Part shown: positions 12,726 to 24,850 of the stretch, piece after piece
Position numbering within the stretch: position 1 is the stretch's first letter
How the letters are laid out: the number at the start of each line of letters is the position of its first letter
NCBI RefSeq assembly: GCF_905220365.1
Contig: NC_061147.1
Coordinates: 6,262,001-6,326,000, forward strand
Direction: 5' to 3'
From: Vanessa cardui
Taxonomy: Eukaryota > Arthropoda > Insecta > Lepidoptera > Nymphalidae
DNA: 64,000 nt
Position numbers and translations under genes: made by a program
The notes under the pieces: generated by a model
Seen by the model: only the letters and a program-made list of their open reading frames with translations
Database searches by the model: none
Told to the model about the DNA's origin: nothing

Positions 12726-13219
12726 TCAGGTAATAATAAGGAGAGGCTACGATAATAACTTTATTGTTAAATTTAAACGTGCATGATGTCGCGAGAATGG
12801 ATAGTATCATATAGTCATATATACATATCCTTACCGCAGAGTTATCAATCAACAAATAACGCGAACCACCAATCATCAATACAATAGTAAAAAAATCAAA
12901 AAACCGCAGAATTCGATAAAATTGCTTAAAATAAACACATGAATTATGCGAAAGCCGTGATAAATTCTGATGACCGCCATCAGCAGATTTGATGTTCGGA
13001 ACGCAATAAATTAACCGAATTAATATATTTAACATTAATGGATTCGGTGTGACATTATTTATTAATTTAAAACACGCAGAGAAATGCGTCTTGTTTAGAA
13101 AGTCGATTTATATCAATCAAATATTCAAATACAATGCTGTTTAGCATGAGCTTATCGTCGAGATGTCACGAGAAAAATGCGGCTATATGGCACGGTGAGA
13201 ATAATCGCGGGTCTCGATA

Positions 13220-13242
13220 TATAATAATAATAATAATAATAT
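13220..13242 (+). repeat. (AAT)n microsatellite
   Basis: A run of AATAATAAT lies at the tail edge of the SINE-2 copy and probably derives from its simple tail. Confidence 0.85.
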
Positions 13243-13460
13243 GAGACAACATCTACATTACTCTGATCCCAATGTAAGTAGCTGAAGCACTTGTGTTATG
13301 GAAATCAGAAGTAACGACGGTACCACAAACACCCAGACCCAAGACAACATAGAAAACTAATGGTAATCTACATCGACTCGGCCGGGAATCGAACCCGGGA
13401 CCTCAGAGTGGCGTACCCATGAAAACCGGTGTACACACCACTCAACCAGAGGTCGTATAT
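13243..13460 (-). mobile_element. SINE-2 copy, tRNA-derived, near full length
   Basis: On the minus strand the head has CTGGTTGAGTGGTG (A-box-like) and a textbook B box, GGTTCGATTCCCGG. A body reading GTCTTGGGTCTGGGTGTTTG follows, then TGGGATCAGAGTAATGTAG. B-box quality suggests a fairly young insertion. It abuts an (AAT)n microsatellite at its tail. Confidence 0.85.
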
Positions 13461-13464
13461 AATT

Positions 13465-13712
13465 TAACTAGCGACCCGCCCCGGCTTCAATAATGATACT
13501 AAACATAATACAGAATTTGTTTATTTAGGACATCACATTAGAAATTATTATCAGTGTTTCTTTATTATATTGTCCAAGTATCATATACAAAAACCTTAAT
13601 CTCAAATCACTCTATTCAAAAACCGCATCAAAATCCGTTGCATAGTTTCAAAGATTTAAGCCTACATATGGATATAGGGACTGAGAAAGCGACGTTGTTT
13701 TATACTACGTAA
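13465..13712 (+). repeat. Family D repeat copy
   Basis: AACTAGCGACCCGCCCCGG at the left edge, then ATACTAAACATAATACAGAA, ACATCACATTAGAAATTATT, CCGCATCAAAATCCGTTGC and TTGTTTTATACTACGTAA at the right edge. It starts where SINE-2 ends. Confidence 0.8.
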
Positions 13713-16700
13713 TGATTATTACAATAATTTTATCCATCATAATAAACATTGGGATAAAATTGATTAAAGTTGTATTTACTTCTATCTTGTTTTTGATTGT
13801 AATTTTTATTTAAGTGTACCTTTGTTATATGTTAACAGTTATACAGAGAATAGCAACTACGACGAATTGCACTGAACTACTTTAATTAATATTATCACTT
13901 GTAATGTGCTAAGATCGAATACATCCAAAAACGTTTAAATATATTACATGAAAAAAGAATGATTGCAACACAGAAAGCAAAGTAAGAGTCTGCAAATGAT
14001 CCACAACCGTTTGGAGATTCCAGGCTACTCCACTCTGGAGGTTTTCATCCGTTAGACTCCTCACGATTATCCTTCACCCAGGGGTGAACGCACGAGATGA
14101 AATATAAATATAAATTATGTAAATATCAATGAAATATTTAAAAGAAATATGGATTACAAATATATTTAAGACGTTTCGAATGTTTCAAAATAATGTGATT
14201 TATTCAACATCAATTCTGTCTTCTTAATAAAGTTGACGATAAATCCTTTTATTTTTACACCCACGGTATTTAATATAAACGAGATTAGTAGAATAAGCGA
14301 AAATATAAATCTAGTTTCTCAACAGCCAAAACCGTGACGCCTTTCAATAAATCATAAAAAAATATCAAAAAGTGTGAACTACACACGGTTTTTCATTGAT
14401 AGTCAAAAACAAATAAAACTGAATTAAAAATACTTATTCGAATGTCTCGGCGTTGCTTCATTATTACCCATTAAATGGGCATATTAAGTTAATTAAATAA
14501 AAACTCAGCTAGAATAATATTTACAGCTGGATTTTATAAATGGTTGTCGACGTATAAAATAAACGATTTTACCAAATAATGGCCGCTAAATTTACATTAT
14601 CTAATAAAAAAATACTTATTCAGAATAAGAATAACTTTATAATAAAAATATATCAATAAAAAAGAGAATCTAACCAAACAGACAAGGAACCGAATTGTCT
14701 GGAGCGGAAGAACTCGGTTGAACTGGGATGAAAGATGAGATGAAAACTGTTAATAAAAGGTACCATTTCATTGTACGCTTTCAAAAACTAACAGATACTG
14801 ATATATAAACTATTTTCCTTCGCCCGCGTTTGAGTGTGATATATTTGTGACAAATTTCATTGATATCCGTTTTGCCATTCCGACGTCACAAAGAAACATC
14901 CATCCAAACTTTAGCGTATATCATATTAATAACAAGTAAGATTAAATGACGGATTCCTACAGAAAGTCAAGACGCATGTATCAAAAGTAGTTTTATTTGT
15001 ATTTCGATTTTCAAAAGGATATGAAACTAAATGAACTCCAAAAGAACAAAAGATAAGCCGTAAAAAAGATTTAAGATTTTAGTGCAATATGTCATTGACC
15101 CAAAACATGAAACAATACTGGTCATTTATATAATATGGTTTGCATGTAAATTGTCAAACTCTCGGACCGTGTGTCTCGAAATAATCATAAATCTAGTGTA
15201 AAGCTCTTCAAAGCGAAATCTTAAATATGCATAAAAATGTCAAATGTAAAAATTGATGGCACTCGAGCATCGCTCCGAATTAATTTTAACGAATGATATA
15301 CTTACAGACGACTCTGAAACAATTTGTAAAAATAAAATGTGAGGACAGAACGGATCGGTATATAAAATTTGTATTCAATTCTATTTGGTCTTAAAAAAAT
15401 GTTCAATCATATTTGAGATCGTTAACCTTACATCGCTTTAAATTTGGTTCTTACTTTAACTAATCAATCTATAATTATAGTTTAATATGTGTCATTGTTG
15501 TCGTGACTTAATATAGCTATACTACGGTCGAATGTATTAAAGACAAGCTGTACCCGCGACCTTGTACGTGTTTGAATTTAACAAAACAAATATTATTGTA
15601 GCCTAAGTCCCTCCTTATTATACCAGTTATCTGCCAGTGACAGTCCCGTCAAAATCGGTCCAGCCGTTCCAAAGGTTAGCCAGAACAAACAGACAGATTG
15701 ACAAAAATAATAAAAAATATTATTTTGGTATATGTACCGTGTATACTACATATGCATTGAGTAAAAAAGTGCTATTTAAATATTACAAACAGACACTCCA
15801 ACTTTATTATATGTATAGATTACGTAGATTTAAACAAATGATCTTGGGGATATTAAACAGACAGATACAATGACAGCCAGCGACAATTGCACTCCAAGGA
15901 TATAAAATGCATAGGAAACAGAAGATTCATTGTAATTTTATCGTGCTATAAATATTATGATTTCTTCAAATCTATGACGATATGAATTATTACAGTAAGA
16001 AGCAATAAACATTATACACATATCTTAAACTAGACTTGGATTTACGACTATTAAAATTCACAAATAGCTCCGTTCCAGTTTCAACTTACGAACTAAAATG
16101 TTAAAAACGAGAACAAAGTCTCCCGTTCATCCCGAGACATGATTACGAGCTCTTAGATTTTATGGAGGGTATAATAAAAACCGAAACTAGAAGCTTTTTT
16201 TAGATTAAACTGTTCAAGATTAGTTTTAAAAGAGAATCAAAGTTGATGTGCCACAATAAAGCAATCGCTAAACGCTTAAGAAATTATAAGAAGTGATAAA
16301 TATAAGCGATAAGTGATTTAAACATAAAATATATGAGGTAGACTTTTCGCTAGCGTTGAAAGACCTTGATCAAAGCGGTCTGTGCTAGCGACAAGCCGTG
16401 ACTTCGTGCAAATATAATATGTTAACGTTCGATGCCGTAACGTGATTTTGTTTTTAATTATAGCAGTATTATAATACAATAGTGTTACGTCAATTTGTTT
16501 GAAGTATTTTTAAGAAACCATTAATCCAAATTTATAACGTTTATTTATTCGTCGAGCGGATACTATCCGATTTTCGCAGTACTTAATGGATGATTCACTG
16601 ACACATTGTTTAATGTATTACAATGGCTTGTCTATAAAATGAAATAAGAACCATGATTTGCTTAATGAAATAATACAACAGATTTCCTAAAAAAATTGAG

Positions 16701-16764
16701 TATGCCTATCGCATTATATTATTTGCATTTTAATCAAATCTTTACTAACAATAAATATATTTAA
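13713..16764. other. AT-rich non-coding DNA
   Basis: Only the family C copy at 15545 is recognisable. The rest has no structure I can name. Confidence 0.6.
15545..15825 (+). repeat. Family C repeat, fullest copy
   Basis: Left edge GCTGTACCCGCGACCTTGT, then CCAGTTATCTGCCAGTGAC, AAAATCGGTCCAGCCGTTCC, TTAGCCAGAACAAACAGAC and GGTATATGTACCGTGTATAC. The 78-codon frame here is repeat, not a gene. Confidence 0.75.
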
Positions 16765-16812
16765 GGGACCCCTCAAGGCACTAACCTGGGTCCACTTTTC
16801 TACAATATAGCC
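16765..16812 (+). pseudogene. Non-LTR reverse-transcriptase motif fragment
   Basis: Plus-strand reading from 16765 gives GTPQGTNLGPLFYNI, the block 'G(T/V)PQG(S/T)xLGPLLFxIY' typical of LINE reverse transcriptases of the jockey/CR1 group. Upstream and downstream residues do not continue the domain convincingly, and the frame stops at about 16869. It is a crumb of an old LINE copy. The match is short, so chance is not fully excluded. Confidence 0.6.
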
Positions 16813-17771
16813 GCAATAAAAAACTGTAACGACGGCAACGTCCCGCCTCGGATGAGTCGTTTAATTTACTAATTGGTCATTATTCTTCCACATAACGACC
16901 CAATTAGGTCCAATCAATCCCTGGTACATTATTTAATATTGAATATAATGTATTAAGTATATGACAGAACAGTGGAATTTACAACTTTTGATGTGCTATA
17001 AAGAAAAACTTGATCACTAAACAAGTCCGATAGGAAATAGTTTTAATAGTGGGCTGAGGATAAATTAACATTCGGAATACTTTCTAGAATAATCGATGGG
17101 AATTTGTATTCTTTGATAGCTTTAACGGTTTTTGGTTCTAGTATTACGTTATCTATATTCTGGCTGTTTATATTTATTGTAATGATGTTGTTTCATTGAT
17201 TGGTTTTTATATGGCGCTTACGACTGTTTTATTTCTGATTATTTTCTATTTATCGAGAAATTTTATTCCTTATTTGAGATGCTTTTTTGCTTACATATTG
17301 ATGATTAGCAAAACAATGTCTTTTTCCTCAGTAATAAATGGAAAAATATATAATATTTATTTACACGGGTGGTTTATTTTTCAAAAAACTACGTAATAAT
17401 TCGAAATTTATTCAAGTTTACTAGTTTCGCTGATCCGGAATTGGTGATATGATAATAAAACACCATATGCGCACACGTCGACACAAGCATAAATCGTTTC
17501 TTTCGAGACCATTCTGTTTAGTTGTCTTACGAAGAGTATAGAAGGTTTAATACATTGGTAATATCAGAGAATGTTTTTGTTGTCCTCAGATATAGTGTCC
17601 TCATATACAACTTTCCAATAATTGAAATATTCATTAATTTTCAAAAAAATAGGAGATGTAAAATGCCTTGGTAGTTAGATTATTGGAATAATTTATTTTC
17701 GAAGTAGCTAACTATGGCTAAAACTATGTTTCCTTGTCCGTGTGTGGATTTTGTGACATCGCTTATTAATT

Positions 17772-17890
17772 CTACGTCGCTCTACGTTCTCATAGTTCTG
17801 CGGCGCGCGTATTTCGGAATCGTTTGATCTCGCCGCTTGCTTTAATGAGGCGGCCAGTATAGACGGCAACTAGTTCGAATTGTGTTCTGC
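17772..17890. promoter_or_regulatory. GC-rich island with a second TCF/Helper-like sequence
   Basis: TTTGATCTCGCCGC at 17823-17836 is identical over 14 bases to 9875-9888, though the base before it is G rather than C and the Helper half is incomplete (GCCGCTT). GGCGGCC lies nearby. The island has several CpGs. The role is inferred. Confidence 0.35.
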
Positions 17891-18639
17891 CTACTGTCTG
17901 ATTTGTTGACTTTTGGGAGGTGAGGTTTTGAATTTTGAATAGATTTAGGAAATCTAGGTCTAATAAAAAATGAAATTTAAATAAAGAGTAAATATAAAAT
18001 TTAAATCTTCAAATTTATATTTAACTGGACTTCACAAATACATACATAATATAATTTTTAGAAAAATACGGATTTTTGTTTACTTTCACATTTCTGCATA
18101 TAGAGTATAGACACAGTTGTCAGTAGGAATTAAGAATTAGTAAATATGTTAGAAAAAGATTATACATAATAACAATCAATAAAATATGAAATAACTATTA
18201 ATTAATCCATGGTAAAACTTTTATCATTTAATAAAACTCCAAATCGTTTAGCTGAAAAGATTGCATTTGCTTATCAATGAAAATTGTCATTCGCACCCAC
18301 ACACTGACGCACGTATAGAATAAATACACGCGTTAATGCGTCAGAAGACTACCGAAATTTGATTGTTCGTTTTTTTATGAAATTTTAATACCACTCAACC
18401 AATTGTGGGTTTGAATTATTAGTGTATGTAAAAACTAAGCATTTTTAAAGAATAGTATATCAATGTTGTTCAAATTTTTAACACTTTACGTAGATTGTAT
18501 AAAACAATAATAATTAGTAAGAAAAGTAGTGTAATACCACTATATTACTGAAGAAAGTTGGGCTGACATTAAAAAAACCTGAATCGAAATTGAAGTTAGT
18601 AAAATATTGAGCCCGGTGATGCTTAGCACCGAAAGATCA

Positions 18640-18716
18640 CAGTGCCGTGCATTTGGAGAGGCTTATGTCCACCAGTGGACCAATGTGGGCTGCTGATGAG
18701 GCAAGGTACTGTGGTG
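18640..18716 (+). mobile_element. SINE tail-like fragment
   Basis: GTGCATTTGGAGAGGCTTAT, CCACCAGTGGACCAATG and GGGCTGCTGATGA resemble the 3' part of lepidopteran tRNA-derived SINEs. No tRNA-like head is preserved here. Confidence 0.55.
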
Positions 18717-19439
18717 AAGAAAAACATCCCAAGAAAATCAGTATTAAACCAAATTCTTTCTCCACGAGTGCCTTACTACCAATACTCAGAAACTTGGCTG
18801 TAATAAGCAATGAATTTTCTTAACCCTGAGAGGGCATTTTCCCAGACCATCACTCACTTTTTAAGCTTCAATATGAAGCTCATAATAACAAAAAAAATAT
18901 ATATCTATTTGTTAATATTCCATGTATTTGTTCGACTGTAATTGAACAATGTAATTAACAATTCATTCATTAAGACAATTAGATTATGATATGTTGCCAA
19001 TTGAAATAAATTTCAGTTTAGTTAATTTTGGTATTTATATATCTAATTAAAGGTTTTGTCGTCCGCTGTCAATGTAGATATAAATTTAGTATCTACATTG
19101 TTTGAGGTTTTGGTAGAATTCCTATGATCAAAATAATCCAAATTATTTTCATAATACTTTCGAAAGTTTATATTGGTAAGTAATGAGAAATAGGTATATG
19201 AGGAAAAGTTAATATGTTTACTATACAGGAACACTCGCTTTGTAGATTCAAATATAAAATTTGTCTATCCTTTCATAGCTACAGTTCGTAAAGTTTTACT
19301 CGTTAAACAATCGTAATAGAGTACCCATGAACCTAAACTGACATTCAAAAAATTCGACAGTGAGAAATGAACAGTCTCTATACAAAACAATCTGCAATAC
19401 AGCAGCTGAACCGTAACATTTACCGAAAAAAGAAATAAA

Positions 19440-19660
19440 TAAATAGGAATAGCGCGACTTTTCATTTTGTTGGGGAAAAGCGAACAATGGGCGGGAAAAA
19501 AGCGGGAAAATTGCGCGTCACTCTGCCGTACCAATTTGTCAAACGGTCGCCGCAAGATGGCGGCGGCGGATGCGCGGCAACATGGCGGCTTCCGGCGGGG
19601 TTTAATTAAAAATGCGTCTCATTTTAGTCTCGCCGCGTTTAGGGAGCGTTAGACGAACTG
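19440..19660. promoter_or_regulatory. CpG-rich element with paired E2F-like and YY1/Pho-like sites
   Basis: GCGGGAAAA occurs twice (19491 and 19502), matching the E2F core TTTCCCGC in reverse. CAAGATGGCGGC (19552-19563) and CAACATGGCGGC (19578-19589) match the YY1-type consensus AANATGGCGGC, related to Drosophila Pho sites. A promoter, an enhancer or a Polycomb response element is possible. The frames crossing this block on both strands have no recognised homology. Confidence 0.45.
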
Positions 19661-20609
19661 TTTAACTAGTTTTTAATTGTAATGCCATTACTGTAAAGCT
19701 AAATTGTTCCTTGAAAATGTACACTAACCGGGAGGGACAGTGTAGTTCCATATATTTCCATTTATAGAAAAAATAAATCTCAGACCTGAATAAGTAATGT
19801 CATTTTATATTTTATATATTGCATTACAAATATTAAATGTGTAAACATCTCAGTACATTTCAAATAAAGCTTGCTACAATCCCAATCAATAGCATAAAAG
19901 GCTGTAAAAAAGTACGAAATTGAACGAGTCTGATTGGCTTCAAAATGTTCTGCAACCGAAAAGTAAAAATAAGAAACCGTAGGAAACAATTAAAAAAACA
20001 ATAAGTGATATCTCATTCACAGCTAATGGCTCTATTGTTCGACTACGTTTATACTCTATGGTTCCTGTGGGAGTTTAAATTATTTTTTTTTTCATTTAAT
20101 GATAGGCAGTGAAATAAAAAATTGTAGATTAAAAATATTTGTTTGTTTGATATCAAACGTTACTTTTATACTTTAAGATCAATATTGATTTTTTTTTTAA
20201 TTCATTGTATTTGTAGAACGAAAATTATAGGGACGTATTATTTAATCAAAGAGAAGATATTATACAAACATTTAGCATATCAAGTGATTTCAAATGAAAA
20301 TAGTTATTATGTAATAATAAAAACATTACTTGTCATGATATTTTACACAATACACAAGGAGCAACTTTTCAAGTCACAAAACAAAAGCGGTTTCAATTAA
20401 AAAGGTAGAAACGAAATAAAAATCCATCGAAGAGCAATAAAATTAATGCTATCAACATTTTCAAAATCACTTGACCTCCCACGAGATCATTAAGGCACCA
20501 AAATGTCGTATCCCATGCTCACCCCATAGCCAGCCACAAAAGGGAATTCATGTCAACGTACGAAAACAGCGCCATTTATATGACGAATAATAGAAAATAC
20601 CCTCTATTA

Positions 20610-20690
20610 AAAAACAAGTGGGAATAAGTACAATAGGGATCGAACTTGGGCCCTTGCGATCCACTCCACGTTAGGGTTGCGCGTGACTTG
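20610..20690 (-). mobile_element. Possible tRNA-derived SINE remnant
   Basis: The reverse complement has GTGGAGTGGATCGCAAGG, then CCAAGTTCGATCCCTATTG, which fits an A-box and B-box pair of a pol III-type repeat. It is weak and has no second copy in the window. Confidence 0.35.
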
Positions 20691-21100
20691 AATTTTTAAT
20701 AGATTTTTAAACATATTTACTTCGTCGTAGACATTCGGACGTAGGTGTTTTTCTATGTGTGAGATGAATATAAAGGTTCGTGTCATCTAGACATCCTTAT
20801 ACGCTATTTGGAGAATAAAAATCTCGACAGATAAAAATAACGTTTGAATCGACCATAGACTTGTTAAAATTAAATAATGTCACTCTGGTCACTGTCATGT
20901 CATGTATTTTCATAACATACTATGACAATCAATCAATAATTGTTTAATTTAAAAATGCAATCGTAAATTGTACCAGAAATGTTTTATTTTAATCAATCTG
21001 CCACCCCTGCCGTAAGTCTGCTTCCCTCGTAAAGCATCGAGTGTATCAATAGCTGTTGGATTTGTTTGAATTTGGTCTTATTAATTAACCAAATAAAATA

Positions 21101-21140
21101 CTAGAGCGACCCGCCACGCAGGCACCCTATATTAATTACA
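21101..21140 (+). repeat. Family D-like 5' edge
   Basis: ATACTAGAGCGACCCGCCAC is the left-edge signature of family D. The rest is lost. Similar reverse-strand crumbs (GTGCGAAGCCGGGTAGG near 1867, GTGTAAAGTCAGGTCGCTAG near 4294, GTGTGAAGCCGG near 39857, GAGCGAAGCCGCTGG near 60795) are too short to call separately. Confidence 0.45.
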
Positions 21141-22034
21141 CACGGTAATACTATTTGTAACTAGCTGAAGCCACTTGATTGACTAGACAAATGAGAGAGA
21201 AATTAGTGATATGGACAAATTGAATCAGTTATGTTTCGAAATACAAAACTAGAGGTAGTCGAGGCGTAAAAAATAAATTTACTTTCTCATTTATAATTAA
21301 GTTGGGATTAACAAAATTATATAATATACGAAAAAGGTCCGTTTTTTTTGGAAAAGTTTGTTGATTGAATATGCAACTGCATAGAAAAGCAAACGGTCGT
21401 ACTGTTCCTAAATTAAAACTACTAAAATTCAGGATTTTTTTTATACAATCTTTAATATATGCAAATGTGATTCTCTTAATTCGTATACACCAAAATGATT
21501 AAGCATCAATAATGATATCTTCGCCAAATTCTCTTTAATTCATATATTTTATTACGACGTGTAAATTTTTCATTCATTCAAATATTCTCAGTAAACGGCT
21601 CTTAAAGATAAAATCTACAAGATAAATTGTTCTGATAAGCTGATGATATAACGATAAATATTATAAGAATCGCTTATCGCCGGACCTATCTCTCGTGATT
21701 CTTGACGTGGTGAACCAAAAAAAATGTTTTGTAAATGTTGAATTATTTTTAAAACTTATTTCGAAGAATATTTCATTGAATAGTTATAAAAGTCTAAATT
21801 TAGATTAAAAGAACATCGTATTTTTATAGAATTATCTCATTCAAAATTTAATGAACAAGTAAATTATTTGGTAAGGGATATCATTTATTAAATAGTAACG
21901 GATAAAATATGTTTTTCATCCTTGCGTTTTATATTCATCACGTTCGTAGCACCGCAAAAATAAATCGTTTCCCCGCAGGCTAGACGGCTAAACCGATATT
22001 AACGTCTTTATAACCAGTTGCCCAAGGCATGTCG

Positions 22035-22150
22035 GTAATTCTTTGCGAGCATGTCCAATTAGACGTAACCGTCAATTAGGAAATTGGCGCCCGACGTGGG
22101 ACCGTGCTACTGAATACATTGCTCTAATTATAATTTGATAGCTCGTGCTT
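22035..22150 (+). mobile_element. LTR-retrotransposon-like remnant with tRNA-Lys-type primer-binding site, copy 1
   Basis: TGGCGCCCGACGTGGGAC at 22085-22102 differs at two positions from the primer-binding site complementary to tRNA-Lys (TGGCGCCCAACGTGGGGC, recalled). Such sites sit just after the 5' LTR of LTR elements. No LTR pair, gag or pol is visible. A homologous block lies 428 bp downstream. Confidence 0.45.
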
Positions 22151-22283
22151 AAAAAAGACATAGCTTTTGTATACTTATAATCGTGGTTTGCAATGTTAAC
22201 TTTTTTATATTTTAATTTGCTAAATATTTCGTATTAAATTTGACGACAATGTAAAACTCTATTTAACTCAAATGTCTACAATA

Positions 22284-22334
22284 TATTGTAATTTTAATAA
22301 TAAAAGGAGATATTGTAATTTTAATAATAAAAGT
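22284..22334 (+). repeat. 27-bp tandem duplication
   Basis: TATTGTAATTTTAATAATAA occurs at 22284 and again at 22311, each followed by AAG. It is a simple recent two-copy duplication in AT-rich DNA. Confidence 0.9.
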
Positions 22335-22479
22335 AGTATTTATTAAAGGTTTTAAATTAATATCGAATGTCAGTTTATAATATGAAATCCTTCATCAAGT
22401 TGTGTTGTGATTTCATAATCTTAGTTTATATGTAACGTTAAGTTAGCAAAGGTAAAGCTAAATCAAAGTGTTTTACACC

Positions 22480-22565
22480 TGAATCCTGAGGCATAACCGC
22501 CAATTAAGAAAATGGCACCCAATGTGGGATCGCGCAGCTTTACATATAACTCTAAATATACCACT
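22480..22565 (+). mobile_element. LTR-retrotransposon-like remnant with primer-binding-site-like sequence, copy 2
   Basis: TGGCACCCAATGTGGGAT at 22513-22530 is preceded by CATAACCGCCAATTAAG, which aligns with CGTAACCGTCAATTAGG before copy 1. All its differences from the recalled tRNA-Lys site are transitions, as in decay of an old copy. Similarity extends about 70 bp. Confidence 0.4.
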
Positions 22566-24657
22566 GAAATAGGTACTTGTACCAGAGTATTTGACAAGAG
22601 AGAATCTTTATATTTATAGAATAAATAAAAAACATGTAGTTTTATCTTATCTGTATAAATTTCAGATAAATTCCGTGTCTATAAACTCACAACATATTAA
22701 ATATGTTTTTGTTTATAAAAAATTGAATAAACAATATGTTTTAAACATAATTCGTTTAAAGTTATTGTATCTCCGTACGTGTAACAATGTAATTTTTTAA
22801 CAGAAAAGTTATAAATCTCAAGCTTTGGTTGCAGCCTTGCATATTCATCGGTTGATTGCAACGCCCACCAACGTAGTCGAATCCGAACAAACTAGAAACC
22901 TTAGAAAAATATTTAAAATGACAATATCCGTAGCATTCGTCAAACAATAAAAGGGAGTGTGCGTTCGAATTTTAATGGGACAGGACGCTCAACGAGATTG
23001 TTTCGAAATTAAAAAGTGTGTGCGAGCGAGAGGGGTGTATATTATGAATAAACCTCACTCCCTCTATCCGGCACGTGGCCATCTCGTCTATGAATATTGA
23101 TACGTCTCATTATGCATTGGATGCTTGGGTTGGTGCCTGTGCTTGAAATTAAAGTTACATTCATTTTTCGAAAGAAAAAATTGAAAACAAATCCGCAATA
23201 TATAAATGAACGTACAATTAAATTGGAACCTCGCTGTTAGCAATTCCATTCCATTTTATAAATAACATTTTGTCGAAAAATTTTAAAATAAATTAAGAAA
23301 CAGAATTCAAACTTAAAATAAACATAATTACTCTGGCCATACTATTATATAATATACACATATATTTAAGATATATTTTTTGGGTGTTTAGTAATTAGAT
23401 AATATTAAATAGAAATTATATACGTCTGATCGTTCTATCAATTACATATTGCCACCTGTTAATAAGCCAGAGTAAATAGACCCAAAATACAATACACAGA
23501 CCCGACAGCCGTGGCCTCGGGGCAGGGTTGGGTGCGGTTTCTCCCTTTGAAGTGCCGTCTGCTAACGAAAGCTGGCTAACCAACGCTTAGCTTTGTTTCC
23601 TAGTTAAATGATAGACGTTTTCTGAAATTAACTGCGGTTGATGTCTTATACGAGTGTATTGAACTTGTTAAGAATTTATTATTAATTATAATAAGGGAAC
23701 AAATAATTAGAAAAGAACGGTCTGAGAATTTTCGTATGAGCAAAAGTCAATTCCAATACCTTGTCGGAAACGTATGAACTAAAACCTATGCTTAAGGTAC
23801 AATCTTGGTCACACGCTAAAGAAGTCGTGTGTTAAGATTTGGGCCAATGTGTTTTGACATATTAAATACATTAATATTTATGTGGATACATAGTATTTAT
23901 GTGCTTCAATGCTCATGCACAAAACTTAAAACAACTGATATAATTTTCATTTTGACATAACAATCTTATGCATCCTGTCTTGTAATAAAGTATAAAAATG
24001 TAAACAATGCAATATATTCTCACAAATGTTTCTTGTAAGGTGCTCATAATTTCGACTTCGGTTCGATATTTTATTGGTGTCATTAAAAATGAGTACAATA
24101 TTTTCAGACTAATTAGATTTTCATTCATTCATTAATGTTGAGTTAGCGCGATAATACATTTTTGTTTCGTCTAAGACCTGAACGATTGTTACCTTAGGAC
24201 CACTATACAAATATTATATTTAAAAATAAATCTTTCTATTTCTCACGTATGCATCATATCTGTCATCGTAAAATTGTAAATCCCGTTGATTGTTATCTAC
24301 GTTGCGAGATTGCAAACTGTCGGAAGATTGTGAACGATGGTCCTTATCCAATAAAACCAAAAAAACCATAACATTTGGACTATTTATAATCTTTCGAGTA
24401 AGTTAGGTTAGTTTTGACAATGACTGCAAATAATTATGAATATTAATAACTACACCTATTTAGGATTGAAGTCTTCGAAACTACAATTGTTTTTTCAATT
24501 AATCAGTTCAGTCCGTTTTTTCAATTGATAGTCGTCAAACGCAGTGTCATAATTCTTGACCGATTACCTTTAAATTGTATCGACTATTGGGTTTTGCAAT
24601 TATAAGTCCATCATAATGCAAGAAACTTTTGTATCATCAAATCATCCTCAAAGCAAT
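22566..24657. other. AT-rich non-coding DNA
   Basis: A mildly GC-richer patch at 22960-23110 (GTGTGTGCGAGCGAGAGGGG) and one at 23500-23580. No feature could be assigned. Confidence 0.6.
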
Positions 24658-24850
24658 CATCTATATATTAATAGTATAAATGTGAAACTAACTCTGTTTG
24701 TCTGTCGCTCTTTCACTATCAAACCAAATTTGACGAAATTTCGTATGAAACAAATTTGAATTTCAAGGCAGGACATTAGCCACTTTTTTTGCCCAACACA
24801 CGACAAATAACCTCCCAAACGCGAGCATCGCCGCGGGTCATAATTAGTTG
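24658..24850 (+). repeat. Family B repeat copy
   Basis: Starts TATTAATAGTATAAATGTGA and continues CTCTGTTTGTCTGTCGCTC, AAACCAAATTTGACGAAATT, CCCAACACACGACAAATAAC and GAGCATCGCCGCGGGTC. The 133-codon frame that overlaps it on the minus strand (24776-25177) begins inside unique DNA and ends inside this repeat, and was not called a gene. Confidence 0.75.

Larger units (their letters stand above)
9926..13219. other. AT-rich non-coding DNA with scattered features
   Basis: Holds the SINE-2 tail, the 18-bp-period repeat, CRE octamers at 11200 and 12426, and the polypurine tract. The 104-codon minus frame 12721-13035 starts in unique DNA and overlaps a family C edge. It has no homology I know. Confidence 0.55.
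16870..19439. other. AT-rich non-coding DNA
   Basis: Contains the island at 17772 and the SINE tail at 18640. The hydrophobic 66-codon frame at 17196 is AT-driven. Confidence 0.6.
19661..22034. other. AT-rich non-coding DNA
   Basis: A more complex patch at 20460-20690 includes a possible SINE remnant. Otherwise nothing is seen. Confidence 0.6.

Noticed and set aside
12721..13035. 104-codon minus-strand frame
   Set aside because: Hydrophobic residues driven by AT-rich codons, one end overlaps a family C edge, and there is no known domain.
13380..13420. A tRNA gene suggested by the perfect B box
   Set aside because: No cloverleaf can be formed and the flanks match the repeated SINE-2 body, so it is a SINE.
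19265..19652. Three overlapping frames on both strands around the CpG island
   Set aside because: They arise from GC-rich regulatory-looking DNA with few stops. None has a recognisable domain.
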